Shown piece after piece: positions 54,901 to 64,000 of a stretch of 64,000 nucleotides of DNA. Position 1 is the stretch's first letter. The number at the start of each line of letters is the position of its first letter. Origin of the DNA: Aliivibrio sp. 1S175 (GTDB lineage Bacteria > Pseudomonadota > Gammaproteobacteria > Enterobacterales > Vibrionaceae); assembly GCF_001690985.1 (NCBI RefSeq), contig NZ_MAJS01000046.1:186001-250000 (forward strand), written 5' to 3'. The notes beneath the pieces were generated by a model. It had not been told where the DNA came from and did not search any database. It was given only the letters and a program-made list of their open reading frames with translations. The position numbers were made by a program, and so were the translations under genes.

Positions 54901-56746
54901 GAATCATAGAGAAATCTAAGATCCAATCAACAGAACCGTCACTTTTCTTAACGCTATATGGTGATTCACCTATTACTCGTAATCCTAAATTTTCAAGCAT
55001 AGGCATTACATCAGATAAATGAATTGGCTCATCACGATGAAATAGTTTTAACTTAACGTTCGCTGAGCCTTTTTTCTCTTCTTGTGGACGATAGAATAAC
55101 ATCCCCAACTTATTGTCATCACTCAACAACTCAAGAAGCTCGATATCTGCAACCGCAGACCCAGGAAGTGTCGCTTCTTTATATGAACGAGGAAAAGCTC
55201 GTTGGTATTTCTTCGCAATCGCGGTACCTGTGCTTTCACCTAGATTGGCAACTATCACATCACACAGGCGATCATCCCATGTTGATGCCGCTTCCATTAG
55301 ATTATTTTCAATATCTTTCACATTAATGTCGCCGTTATTATTATCTACACGAACAATGTAATGAGTTCTTGCTAAAGCACTCTCAGAGAAGAACGTCGTA
55401 AATTCAACTTCTTGATCTGAACCAAAGTAGTTCTTCAAAATACGCTGAGTTTGACGACGAAGTTCAGTGTTATAACGCTCTTTAGTCACATACACCATGC
55501 ATGAGAAGAAACGACCAAATGGGTCACGACGCACAAATAGACGTAATAAATCACGATCTTGCATTTTAACTACGCCAACACCCACTTCAAGCATCTCTTC
55601 TTCCGTCGCTTGAAACAGTTCATCGCGTGGATACGTTTCAAACAAATTGGTTAATGCTTTAAAAGAATGCGAACCTTTAATGTATTGGCTTGATTCTAAA
55701 ATACGCTCGACTTTATTACTTAGAAGCGGAATGTTAGATACACTTTGGTTATAGGCCGTTGAAGTATAAAGACCAGTAAAGCGATGCTCACCAATCACTT
55801 TCCCTTCTTTATTCAATCGTTTAATACCAATGTAATCGGTATAAGCTGGGCGATGAATTCTAGACTTTGTATTCGACTTTGTTAAGATCAACAAATCTGA
55901 TTTTTTCGCTGCTGCACGCGCAGAAGATGGCATATCAGATAATTTAGCCGTATGGATACGAGAATCTAAAGAAAATAAACCTAAGCCAGTCTCTGCGGTT
56001 GGCGTTAACTCATGATCGCCTTCAATAGCAACCAAATCAAAATTCTTATAACCCATCAATGTGAAGTTATGATTTTGCAACCAAGTTAAAAACTCAATGG
56101 CTTCATTCACCTGTTTTTTAGCAATCGGAGAATCGTTATCCTGAAGCTCTTTAATCACATCTGACAGCTTATCTGACATTGGTTTCCATTCATTCACCAC
56201 ACGATGAATATCTTCTAAAACCAAGAGTAATTCAGATTGAAGCGCTTTCATTTCAGAGAGATCATTTAAATGATCCACTTCAAAATGGAAAAGAGTTTGT
56301 TGCATTTTACCATCACTACTACAGATCGAAATAATCTCACCGTTCTCATCACGAGTAAAACAGTGTGGACCGTGCAGCATAAAATGACTTGTCATATCAA
56401 GACGGGTTAATGCCATTTTAACGGAATCAACCAGGAAGGGACTGTCTGGCGCTACAATCTCAACCACACTGTGGGTTGATTGCCAGCCATCTTGGCTTAA
56501 TGTGGGGTTAAAGACACGAACCGAAATATCAGACAGATTAACATCTGATAAATGGTTCCAAAGACTGAGAGTTGCGCCATACATATCTGATTCATTACGT
56601 TGTTGTAAATCATCATCATCAATATTGGCAAATAAACGCTGAGCAAGTTGCGTTACTAGGGATTGTTGAGGCATTTCAAGCTTTTCAGCAATTAGTGCGT
56701 ACACTTTCTCAAGTAGTACTGGAACGATAGGATCACGCGTCGTCAT
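51914..56746 (-). CDS. gdhB: NAD-specific glutamate dehydrogenase, large (GDH-180 type)
   Basis: A 1610-residue protein of the large NAD-glutamate dehydrogenase family, which deaminates glutamate to 2-oxoglutarate for catabolism. A long N-terminal region with ACT-like segments (to about residue 700) precedes the catalytic domain, where [27 protein letters not shown] and VPVGAKGGF (about residues 808-850) hold the glutamate-binding Lys residues, and a Rossmann domain with [18 protein letters not shown]. A helical C-terminal region follows. It is a single gene with its own terminator. The symbol varies between species. Confidence 0.94.
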   Translation of the reverse strand: [1610 protein letters not shown]

Positions 56747-56904
56747 AAAGCGAATGCTCCGTTTCTTATGATTAGAATTATTTATATAGTGTAGCAGTTG
56801 AAACTGCTTATGCGCCTTATATTGTAAGGATAATATGACGGAAACGTTATGACTTTTTTACGTGCTAGAGTCTTTATAGTTAGAAATGTGATTAAAGTAG
56901 AGGT

Positions 56905-57129
56905 TTATCCTACTTGCTCAAGATTTACAAAACGATTATTTTGGTCAACAGTTAAACGAAAGCGACCTTTCACTCCCAGTTGGGTTAAAAATGCTCGAAA
57001 ACGTGATGCTGGTAACTGAAGTTTTAACCCTTGTTCTGTCATCACCAATACAGTACTGGCCGTACCAGAATAATGGCTTAGAAAGGATTGGTAGTTAACA
57101 TTAACTCGAAAATAATAAAACGTATTCAT
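56905..57129 (-). CDS. DUF2835 family protein
   Basis: A 74-residue beta-rich protein: YYFRVNVNYQSFLSHYSGTASTVLVMTEQGLKLQLPASRFRAFLT matches DUF2835, a small family in gammaproteobacteria next to pepN. It has no signal peptide. Function unknown. Confidence 0.85.
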   Translation of the reverse strand: MNTFYYFRVNVNYQSFLSHYSGTASTVLVMTEQGLKLQLPASRFRAFLTQLGVKGRFRLTVDQNNRFVNLEQVG

Positions 57130-57180
57130 GATCTATAAGTATATTTATTCTGTAATAAGAAAACGAAGTATAAAGAAAAA

Positions 57181-57205
57181 ATGGCCAGTATAAAATACTG
57201 ACCAT
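57181..57205 (-). terminator. Intrinsic terminator of pepN
   Basis: ATGGCCAGTAT-AAA-ATACTGACCAT, an 11-bp stem with one G-U pair on the minus-strand RNA, followed by TTTTTT. It is 32 bp beyond the pepN stop. Confidence 0.85.
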
Positions 57206-57236
57206 CTCATTCTTAGATCATATTAAGATCGCACTA

Positions 57237-59840
57237 TTACGCCAGTGCCTTTGTTACTTTTTCAAACAGATCTTTAGCTAGGTTATCTAGATCCGCCAAG
57301 CGCTGTAATTGCTCTTTCATTAGCGTCTGACGATCACTATCGTATTTCTTAAACTTCAATAATGGATCAATTAAACGCGAAGCAACTTGTGGATTACTCA
57401 CATTGAGATCAAGTAATATATCGCCTAAGAACGCATAGCCTTCACCTGATTTATTATGAAAATTCACCGCATTATTAGCTGCAAATGATCCAATCAAACT
57501 ACGGATACGATTCGGGTTTTTTAAGCTAAATGCTTTGTGATTCATCGTCTCTTTAATTGTAGATAATACTTCAATACTTGGGTTTGAACCCTGTAAAATG
57601 AACCACTTATCCATAACTAAGCCGTCATGAGACCATTTTTCACTAAAGTCATTCATCAATGTTTCGCGAATCGAAAGTTCTGCTGAATTAGCAGAAACCA
57701 TCGCTGCCATTGTGTCTGTCATGTTATCTGAGCTCTTATATTGCGCTTCAACTAATGACTCACCAACGTCTGTTTTTGCTAAATAACTTAACGCAGAATT
57801 TCGTAAAGATCGTTTACCAATCGCATTATGATCCACAGAATAAGCGTCTTGTTTCAAGCTGTGATAAGTTGCAGAAAACTCATCTTTAAGATCATTTGCT
57901 AATGTTTGTTTAATAAAACCAAGAGCAATATCAATCGCATTTACATCAACCGTATCAAACCAACCTGTTATCTCATTATGATTTGGCAAGACAAGCATTT
58001 CAGCAATAAAAGCATGATCTAATTCTGGGTTTAATAATACACCACGGAACGCATCAACTACCGGATCTGGCAGAACCAATGAGTCATTATTTTGAACATG
58101 GATAATGTTCGCTCGAATATAATTTGCAAGTAGCATTTGCCCTGCATCCCAACGAGCAAAATCATTTTTAGCATGAACCATTAAGAAAATTAATTCTTCA
58201 TCACTGTAAGCGTAATTTAATTTAACTGGCGCTGAAAATTCACGAAGTAAAGAAACGACTGGTTTTTCAGAAACCTCTTGGAAGACAAACGTTTGTTGTT
58301 CTTCAATTATATTCAATACATTATCAATACTTTTATTGTTACAGCGTAACGGTATCACTGCCCCATCTCGTGCATAAAGCTCAATATCTAATGGAATATG
58401 CAATGCTAACTTTTCAGTTTGATCTTCTGTTGCTGGTGTATGCTGTTTCACTGTTAGCGCATATTCTTGTTTTGCTTCATCGTATTCAGAAGTAACAGAT
58501 AAAACGGGCGTACCCGATTGACTGTACCAAAGACGGAACTGAGTTAAATCAATTCCAGACGCATTTTCCATTGCTAATACAAAATCTTCGCAGGTTGCAG
58601 CCGTACCATCATGACGTTCAAAATAAAGCTTCATCCCTTTTTGGAAATTTACTTCGCCCAATAAAGTATGCATCATACGAATTACTTCACTCCCCTTTTC
58701 GTATACAGTCAGCGTATAGAAGTTATTCATTTCTATTACTTTTTCTGGACGAATGGGATGTGCCATTGGACTCGCATCTTCAGAAAATTGCGGGCCACGC
58801 ATAATGCGAACATTATTAATTCGGTTAACAGAACGAGAACCTAAATCCGATGAGAATTCTTGATCACGAAAAACCGTTAAGCCCTCTTTTAAGCTTAATT
58901 GAAACCAATCGCGACAAGTAACACGGTTACCAGTCCAGTTGTGGAAATACTCATGACCAATTACCGCTTCAATACCTAAATAATCAGTATCGGTTGCCGT
59001 CTCTTGTTTTGCTAATACAAACTTAGAGTTAAAGACATTTAAGCCTTTATTTTCCATTGCGCCCATATTAAAGAAATCAACCGCAACTATCATATAAATA
59101 TCAAGATCATATTCAAGGTCAAAACGATCTTCATCCCACTTCATCGAATTGATTAGAGATGTCATTGCATGAGGTGTACGATCTAAATTTCCTTGATCAA
59201 CATAGATTTCAAGGGCAACATCACGACCTGATTTGGTTGTATAAGTATCAGTTAATACATCAAAATTACCCGCGACTAAGGCAAAAAGATACGCAGGTTT
59301 TGGGAATGGGTCTTGCCAATGAACAAAGTGTTTATCCCCATCAAGATCACCATGGCTAACACGGTTACCATTACTTAATAAATGCGGGTACGCTTTTTTA
59401 TCTGCTATTACTTTTGTCGTAAAACGCGCTAGTACGTCTGGGCGGTCTAAATAATAAGTGATACGACGGAAACCTTCCGCTTCACACTGTGTACAAAAAC
59501 CATCACCTGATTTATATAAACCTTCAAGTGCTGTGTTTTCTTGTGGATTAACTTCCGTCACAATCGTTAACGTAAAATCACCACTCACATTATGAATGGT
59601 TAACTGTGTGTCTGTTTTCGTATAGTCACTATGATCAACATCATTAATTTTTAATGACACTAATGTCATTCCTTCGCCTTCAAGAAGCAAGTCCGTTGAT
59701 TTTTTTAGTTGCTGTACTTTTGAGGTCGCTGATATAAATGTTTTTGTATCATCAAGATCAAAAACTAAATCAATGTCTGAGATGGTAAATTCTGGAGATT
59801 GGTAATCACTGCGAAATTTAGCCTGAGGTTGTTGGCTCAT
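57237..59840 (-). CDS. pepN: Aminopeptidase N PepN
   Basis: An 867-residue M1 metallo-aminopeptidase that removes N-terminal residues from peptides. The exopeptidase motif GAMENKGLNVF is at about residues 258-268, and zinc ligands HEYFHNWTGNRV are at about 296-307 with the distal Glu in KEGLTVFRDQEF. Length is close to E. coli PepN (870). Confidence 0.97.
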   Translation of the reverse strand: MSQQPQAKFRSDYQSPEFTISDIDLVFDLDDTKTFISATSKVQQLKKSTDLLLEGEGMTLVSLKINDVDHSDYTKTDTQLTIHNVSGDFTLTIVTEVNPQENTALEGLYKSGDGFCTQCEAEGFRRITYYLDRPDVLARFTTKVIADKKAYPHLLSNGNRVSHGDLDGDKHFVHWQDPFPKPAYLFALVAGNFDVLTDTYTTKSGRDVALEIYVDQGNLDRTPHAMTSLINSMKWDEDRFDLEYDLDIYMIVAVDFFNMGAMENKGLNVFNSKFVLAKQETATDTDYLGIEAVIGHEYFHNWTGNRVTCRDWFQLSLKEGLTVFRDQEFSSDLGSRSVNRINNVRIMRGPQFSEDASPMAHPIRPEKVIEMNNFYTLTVYEKGSEVIRMMHTLLGEVNFQKGMKLYFERHDGTAATCEDFVLAMENASGIDLTQFRLWYSQSGTPVLSVTSEYDEAKQEYALTVKQHTPATEDQTEKLALHIPLDIELYARDGAVIPLRCNNKSIDNVLNIIEEQQTFVFQEVSEKPVVSLLREFSAPVKLNYAYSDEELIFLMVHAKNDFARWDAGQMLLANYIRANIIHVQNNDSLVLPDPVVDAFRGVLLNPELDHAFIAEMLVLPNHNEITGWFDTVDVNAIDIALGFIKQTLANDLKDEFSATYHSLKQDAYSVDHNAIGKRSLRNSALSYLAKTDVGESLVEAQYKSSDNMTDTMAAMVSANSAELSIRETLMNDFSEKWSHDGLVMDKWFILQGSNPSIEVLSTIKETMNHKAFSLKNPNRIRSLIGSFAANNAVNFHNKSGEGYAFLGDILLDLNVSNPQVASRLIDPLLKFKKYDSDRQTLMKEQLQRLADLDNLAKDLFEKVTKALA

Positions 59841-59988
59841 AATATATCCTTATGATGTCTATCACTAAAATGAATACAAATAGATATCTAGTGACAGTAA
59901 CTAATTAACCCAACTATTTTCGCATAAGATCTAATAAAAATGTTAACTAAAAGTGGTATAGACTCATATTTCTATCCTTAGAGTCACA

Positions 59989-60654
59989 CTATTCTCTTTG
60001 TAATAAGGCGTACATTCCAAACTGATCATTCTTTAACTCAAATACATCTTCTTTAATTATAAACGTCGATTCCTGTTCCCCTTCTTCATACAATAAAACA
60101 AGATCGTTATTTTCAAAATAATAATAACCAACCTGTTGATTCTTTTTTCCTGTTTCTGAAATAACCTCAAGTAAAAAAACAAAATCAGGACGTAGCTTCA
60201 AATTTAACGATTGAACATTACTTACCATAATGTCTTCACCTGATACAAGTTTTGAATTCCATGAACCGACCATTTGATCTGGAACGACTTTAAAAAATTC
60301 CACCCCATTTAAATAAAGACGATTATGACTGACTTTATAGTTATAAACTTGAGACTCTTCTCCTTTTCCCTCAAAGCGAATACTGTCTTGAGAAATATTA
60401 AATGTTCCTTGCCATGTCTCCGCCGTATTAGTGGCAATCTCGATCATTTCTATTTTGAATTCATTTTCTGAACTTAGTGCTATATGAAGAACATCATAAT
60501 CATTATCGACGTGATCTGGTTTAAAAAAATACCAATCACCAATAAGAAATGGATTTTCAAAATAAGTCAGTGATTTATTATCAATCTCAACCTTTGCATT
60601 AGATACAAATGGACTCATAAAGAAGAGTAATATAAATAAGGTCATCAACTTCAT
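59989..60654 (-). CDS. Hypothetical exported protein with two lipocalin-like repeats
   Basis: A 221-residue protein with a signal peptide (MKLMTLFILLFFMSPFVSNA-KV). The mature part appears to hold two similar beta-rich units: LIGDWYFF...FKIEMIEI...WQGTFNIS...YKVSHNRLYLNGVEFFKV (about residues 36-122) and MVGSWNSK...LNLKLRPDFVFLLEV...QVGYYYFENNDLVLLYEEGE (about 128-200). Such G-x-W starts and strand patterns are seen in small lipocalin-like barrels. I know no family name. It stands alone between pepN and prc. Confidence 0.6.
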   Translation of the reverse strand: MKLMTLFILLFFMSPFVSNAKVEIDNKSLTYFENPFLIGDWYFFKPDHVDNDYDVLHIALSSENEFKIEMIEIATNTAETWQGTFNISQDSIRFEGKGEESQVYNYKVSHNRLYLNGVEFFKVVPDQMVGSWNSKLVSGEDIMVSNVQSLNLKLRPDFVFLLEVISETGKKNQQVGYYYFENNDLVLLYEEGEQESTFIIKEDVFELKNDQFGMYALLQRE

Positions 60655-60751
60655 AACAAGACTCCAAATAAGATAGAGAATATGTATTTACTCTCATATC
60701 TTAAGCCTAGATGAAATTTAACTAATTTTCTGTTTTTTAGGCATAAAAAAA

Positions 60752-60771
60752 CAGAAGCCAAATGACTTCTG
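60752..60771 (-). terminator. Intrinsic terminator of prc
   Basis: CAGAAG and CTTCTG form the stem with an 8-nt loop; on the minus strand it is followed by TTTTTTT. It lies 23 bp after the prc stop. Confidence 0.75.
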
Positions 60772-60793
60772 CTTTTTAGGAGCTATAACTCTA

Positions 60794-62815
60794 TTAACTT
60801 TTTTGATTCATTAATGCTAAATCAATCGTAATCGAAACCGCTTCATCTAAATAAGCATCCGGAACTTCATAATCTTTCGGGATATCATCAAGAGTTTTAA
60901 ATTCTTCTTCTTTAAGAAGTTTTTGTCTCTCGTTCACTCGCGTAAGACGACGAACATCAGCTTCATCACTTTCTTTCTCACGAACTTTCTTATTCAATGA
61001 AATCGAGGTAATGTCTTTATCTGCTTTATAGCGAGCAATATCTTCTTGAATAAATCCGAATTCTTCATCCGTTTTAATTCGTTCAATATGTTTTTTCGCT
61101 AATGGTTCAATTGTATTTACGATCTGATTAGTTTGATCATAAGTTGCCGCTTTAATGCTATCCCAAGGAAGCGCATTATCTTCAACACTTTCGCCAGTTT
61201 CTTTAGGATCAATCGCTGTTGGGAACGCAATATCAGGAACAACACCTAAGTTTTGCGTACTACCACCATTGATTCGATAAAACTTTTGAATCGTATATTG
61301 AACATGGCCAAGTGGTTTATCAAACAGATCATAAATATGATTTAATGATCTATGTTGTTGAACCGTTCCTTTACCGAATGAGTTTTCACCTAAGATAACG
61401 GCACGGCCATAATCTTGCATTGCTGCAGCAAAAATCTCAGACGCAGATGCACTGTAGCGATTCACTAATACCGTCATTGGACCGGTATATGAAATTTCAC
61501 CATCAGTATCCGCATTAACATTAACTCGTCCGTAGCTATCACGAACTTGAACAACTGGGCCAGCAGTAATAAATAATCCTGATAACGCGGTTGCTTCAGT
61601 TAATGCACCACCACCATTATTGCGTAAATCAACAATGATGCCGGTAATATCTTGCTTTTTGAGTTCATCAATCTGTTTCTTCGTGTCTTCAGCTAGACCA
61701 ACATAAAAACTAGGTACTTCTAACACACCTACTTTCTTGCCGTTTTGCTCGATGACTTCAGATTTAACTGCTCTATCTTCTAGACGGATCTTATCTCGAA
61801 TAATTGTGACAGTGTGACTTTTTGAATCATTACCTTCTGGTAAGATATCAAGCTTCACTTTTGTCCCTTTTGGTCCTTTGATAAGCTGAACAACGTCATC
61901 TAAACGCCATCCAATCACATCAACGATTTTTTCACCTTCTTGCCCGACACCGATAATTCGGTCTCCTTCAGAAAGTTGTTTACTCGTTAATGCTGGTCCA
62001 CCCGCGACTAAAGAACGAATAACCGTATAATCATCCGTTGCTTGTAATACTGCGCCAATGCCTTCTAATGAAAGATTCATTTCAGACTGGAATTGTTCAG
62101 CATTACGAGGAGATAGATAACTGGTATGAGGATCCACTTCACGTGCAAATGCATTAATGTAAAGTTGGAACGCATCTTCATTGTGACTTTGAGTCAAACG
62201 CTTAAGCGCATTATTATAACGCTTGCCTAACATCTCTTGGATTTCAGGCCAATCTTTACCTGTCATAGACAAGTTCAGCGCATCATATTTAACACGTTTA
62301 CGCCACAGTTCATTTAATTCAGCTTCATCTTTTGGCCAAGCCGCTTCAGAGCGATCAAGTTCAAGAGACTCATCAACCGTATAATCAAACTCTTTATCTA
62401 AAAGAGATAGCGCATAAACATAACGTTCAAAACGACGTTTGAGTGATAAGTTATAGATATCAAAAGCGGCTTGAGAATCACCGACTTTTAATTGGTCATC
62501 TAACTTAGTAGATAATGGGGCGAATGAAGTAAGGTCAGCTTGAGTAAATATATTACGATTGTAATCAAGCATGTCTAAATATCGCTCGTAAATGGCAACT
62601 GAAAAGTCATCATCTAATGAGAAATGCTTGTAATGAGAACGTGTAAAACGAGAAGTAACACGCTTACTTGCAGTTGCATGCTGCGTTTCTGCGGTTAATA
62701 CAGGTAAGTCCGTTTCTGAATACTTGGCTTCGAGAACCTTAGCTTCAAGTGCGTGTGCAGACGCTGCTAGCATTACGCCAGCAGCAATCAGCGAGACTCT
62801 AAATCGACAATTCAT
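60794..62815 (-). CDS. prc: Carboxy-terminal (tail-specific) protease Prc
   Basis: A 673-residue periplasmic Ser-Lys protease. It has a signal peptide (MNCRFRVSLIAAGVMLAASAHA), an N-terminal helical domain, a PDZ domain at about residues 240-330 (LEGIGAVLQATDDYTVIRSLVAGGPA), and the active site with Ser in SASASEIF (about 453) and Lys in GENSFGKGTVQQ (about 478). It degrades misfolded or tagged periplasmic proteins and trims cell-wall enzymes. It lies 17 bp downstream of proQ, an arrangement also found in E. coli. Confidence 0.95.
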   Translation of the reverse strand: MNCRFRVSLIAAGVMLAASAHALEAKVLEAKYSETDLPVLTAETQHATASKRVTSRFTRSHYKHFSLDDDFSVAIYERYLDMLDYNRNIFTQADLTSFAPLSTKLDDQLKVGDSQAAFDIYNLSLKRRFERYVYALSLLDKEFDYTVDESLELDRSEAAWPKDEAELNELWRKRVKYDALNLSMTGKDWPEIQEMLGKRYNNALKRLTQSHNEDAFQLYINAFAREVDPHTSYLSPRNAEQFQSEMNLSLEGIGAVLQATDDYTVIRSLVAGGPALTSKQLSEGDRIIGVGQEGEKIVDVIGWRLDDVVQLIKGPKGTKVKLDILPEGNDSKSHTVTIIRDKIRLEDRAVKSEVIEQNGKKVGVLEVPSFYVGLAEDTKKQIDELKKQDITGIIVDLRNNGGGALTEATALSGLFITAGPVVQVRDSYGRVNVNADTDGEISYTGPMTVLVNRYSASASEIFAAAMQDYGRAVILGENSFGKGTVQQHRSLNHIYDLFDKPLGHVQYTIQKFYRINGGSTQNLGVVPDIAFPTAIDPKETGESVEDNALPWDSIKAATYDQTNQIVNTIEPLAKKHIERIKTDEEFGFIQEDIARYKADKDITSISLNKKVREKESDEADVRRLTRVNERQKLLKEEEFKTLDDIPKDYEVPDAYLDEAVSITIDLALMNQKS

Positions 62816-62832
62816 GCGTCGGGAGTGCTCCT

Positions 62833-63462
62833 TTATGAACGAAGATTCTCCGCTTTAACAACCATTTGTAGGCCATTTGATAAGCGAATTCGTACATCAT
62901 CCTTGTTAATTTCAACGATTGTCGCAGGCATATTACCTTTACCCATGTTAACGCTTACGTTGTTACCAACTGTAATTTCTTCTGCGTTTAGAGCACGAGT
63001 TTCAACTGGTTGTTCTACTTTTTTAGCAGCAACTGGTTGAGGACGACGCTTAGGTGGAGTAGCAGCACGAGCTGTTTTCTTAGCTTTTGCTTCTTCTCTT
63101 ACTTTTTTAGCTTGCTCTTTACGACGAGCCGCTACTTTTGCTTTGCTTTCTTCAAGAGTAGCTTTAGCGTGTTCAATGTGCTCTTCTTCTAGTTCACCAC
63201 AAGGGTTACCATCTAAATCAACACGAGATGCGCCCGGCTTAACACCGTGTAGGTAACGCCAAGAAGAGGTGTATTGACGTAAACCAGCACGTAGCTGAGT
63301 TTTACTTACTTTAGGATCATCACTTAAACGCTCAGATAAGTCTTGGAAGATACCAATTTTAAGAGGTTGAGCTTCGCCTTCTAAGATAAAGCATTTCGGG
63401 AAGCGTTCAGCAATGTATGCAATTACTTCTTTGCTGTTCGCTAATTTTTCAGAGTTTTCCAT
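62833..63462 (-). CDS. proQ: RNA chaperone ProQ
   Basis: A 209-residue global RNA-binding protein. The FinO/ProQ domain spans residues 1-120 ([60 protein letters not shown]), followed by a Lys/Ala-rich linker and a C-terminal Tudor-like domain ([23 protein letters not shown]). It binds structured sRNAs and 3' UTRs. It forms an operon with prc. Confidence 0.95.
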   Translation of the reverse strand: MENSEKLANSKEVIAYIAERFPKCFILEGEAQPLKIGIFQDLSERLSDDPKVSKTQLRAGLRQYTSSWRYLHGVKPGASRVDLDGNPCGELEEEHIEHAKATLEESKAKVAARRKEQAKKVREEAKAKKTARAATPPKRRPQPVAAKKVEQPVETRALNAEEITVGNNVSVNMGKGNMPATIVEINKDDVRIRLSNGLQMVVKAENLRS

Positions 63463-63567
63463 GTAGTTTCCTGATAGTACGGTTTATCCCGTATTTAGGT
63501 GTATTTCTAGTAAAGATATTCCGCTATTATAGATACTTAAGCGTGAAAAACCACTACTGAAGGAAAA

Positions 63568-64000
63568 TTAAAGTCTCTTTTCTGCTTCTTTCATGAAATC
63601 AATCAGTCCTTTTTCATCAATTTCACTAAATCGTGCAATTTTTGGGCTATCAATATCCAATACCCCTGCCAATTTGCCATTTTTATAAAATGGGATCACA
63701 ATTTCAGAATTACTTTCAGCATCACACGCAATGTGCCCATCAAATTGATGAACATCTTCAATACGTTGAACCGTCTCTGTAGCAAACGCGGTTCCACAAA
63801 CACCCTTACCTATCGAAATGCGAATACAAGCAGGTTTTCCTTGGAATGGACCTAAAACAAGTTCATCATCTTTAAATAAGTAGAATCCAACCCAATTGAT
63901 GTCATCCAGTTCCATATTCAATAAGGCACTTAGGTTCGCAAGATTAGCGATAAAATCTCTTTCACCTTCAATAAGCCCTATCGCTTGTTGTGTTAAACGT
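63568..64000 (-). CDS. msrC: Free methionine-(R)-sulfoxide reductase, 5' end beyond window
   Basis: The C-terminal 144 residues of a GAF-domain protein that runs off the right edge. In-frame codons extend to 63999 (LTQQAIGLIEGERDFIANLANLSALL before LDDINWVGFYL). The three redox cysteines of fRMsr are present: ACIRI, GVCGTA and IACDAESNSEI. The enzyme reduces free methionine R-sulfoxide. It is upstream of proQ in the same direction, 105 bp away, as with yebR near proQ in E. coli. Confidence 0.9.
   Translation of the reverse strand, partial: RLTQQAIGLIEGERDFIANLANLSALLNMELDDINWVGFYLFKDDELVLGPFQGKPACIRISIGKGVCGTAFATETVQRIEDVHQFDGHIACDAESNSEIVIPFYKNGKLAGVLDIDSPKIARFSEIDEKGLIDFMKEAEKRL

Noticed and set aside
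1-64000. tRNA, rRNA, CRISPR, prophage or toxin-antitoxin modules
   Set aside because: Looked for and not seen.

Overview
The window is chromosomal DNA of a low-GC gammaproteobacterium of the family Vibrionaceae, most likely Aliivibrio (A. fischeri-like), judged from protein similarity and gene order rather than any database search. Supporting blocks are matP - Lon-like protease - fabA - rmf, the minus-strand series proQ - prc - pepN - DUF2835 - gdh180 - pyrD - zapC - rlmKL - glutaredoxin - uup - DUF3466, and the ccoNOQP - ccoH - ccoI - ccoS - fnr - uspE - ttcA block. I saw no rRNA, tRNA, CRISPR array, prophage or intact insertion sequence.

Layout. 1-4.6 kb: small plus-strand metabolic and unknown genes (DUF1090, PhzF-like, GNAT, OsmC, hotdog thioesterase, HD hydrolase). 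4.6-8.8 kb: an FAD dehydrogenase and a LysR regulator divergent from a MATE exporter. 8.8-13.7 kb: an accessory-looking stretch with a degenerate VRR-NUC-like protein, Nudix hydrolase, DUF4144, a CCGSCS-motif micro-protein, the 3' remnant of a PACE efflux gene, a sugar acetyltransferase, a HEPN-like protein, a 49-codon small ORF, a full-length chromosomal Qnr, a cupin and an ABM monooxygenase. 13.8-17.1 kb: nucleoside transporter, LysR regulator and CobB sirtuin. 17.2-22.4 kb: polyamine transporter potABC with two PotD paralogues, the second behind its own terminator.

22.6-25.9 kb: a membrane protein, a Bax-like glucosaminidase lipoprotein, DUF2987 and ttcA. 26-35 kb: respiratory block encoding the cbb3 oxidase, its copper/assembly proteins, FNR (with an FNR-type palindrome upstream) and UspE. 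35.2-39.1 kb: divergent from ccoN lie a membrane-anchored protein that may handle copper, a FIST-domain protein and a hybrid histidine kinase resembling the NosP/NahK nitric-oxide sensing pair. 39.4-43.3 kb: DUF1439 lipoprotein, MatP, Lon-like protease, FabA and Rmf. 43.4-64 kb: housekeeping genes almost all on the minus strand, ending in a truncated free-methionine-sulfoxide reductase.

I found no convincing complete new system. The best leads are the FIST/hybrid-kinase pair beside the cbb3 oxidase, the qnr-cupin pair with a well-signalled small ORF just upstream, the degenerate VRR-NUC-like protein, two unlisted small-protein candidates, and regulatory DNA (FNR box at fnr, CRP boxes at the nucleoside transporter, a terminator-like hairpin in the pyrD leader).
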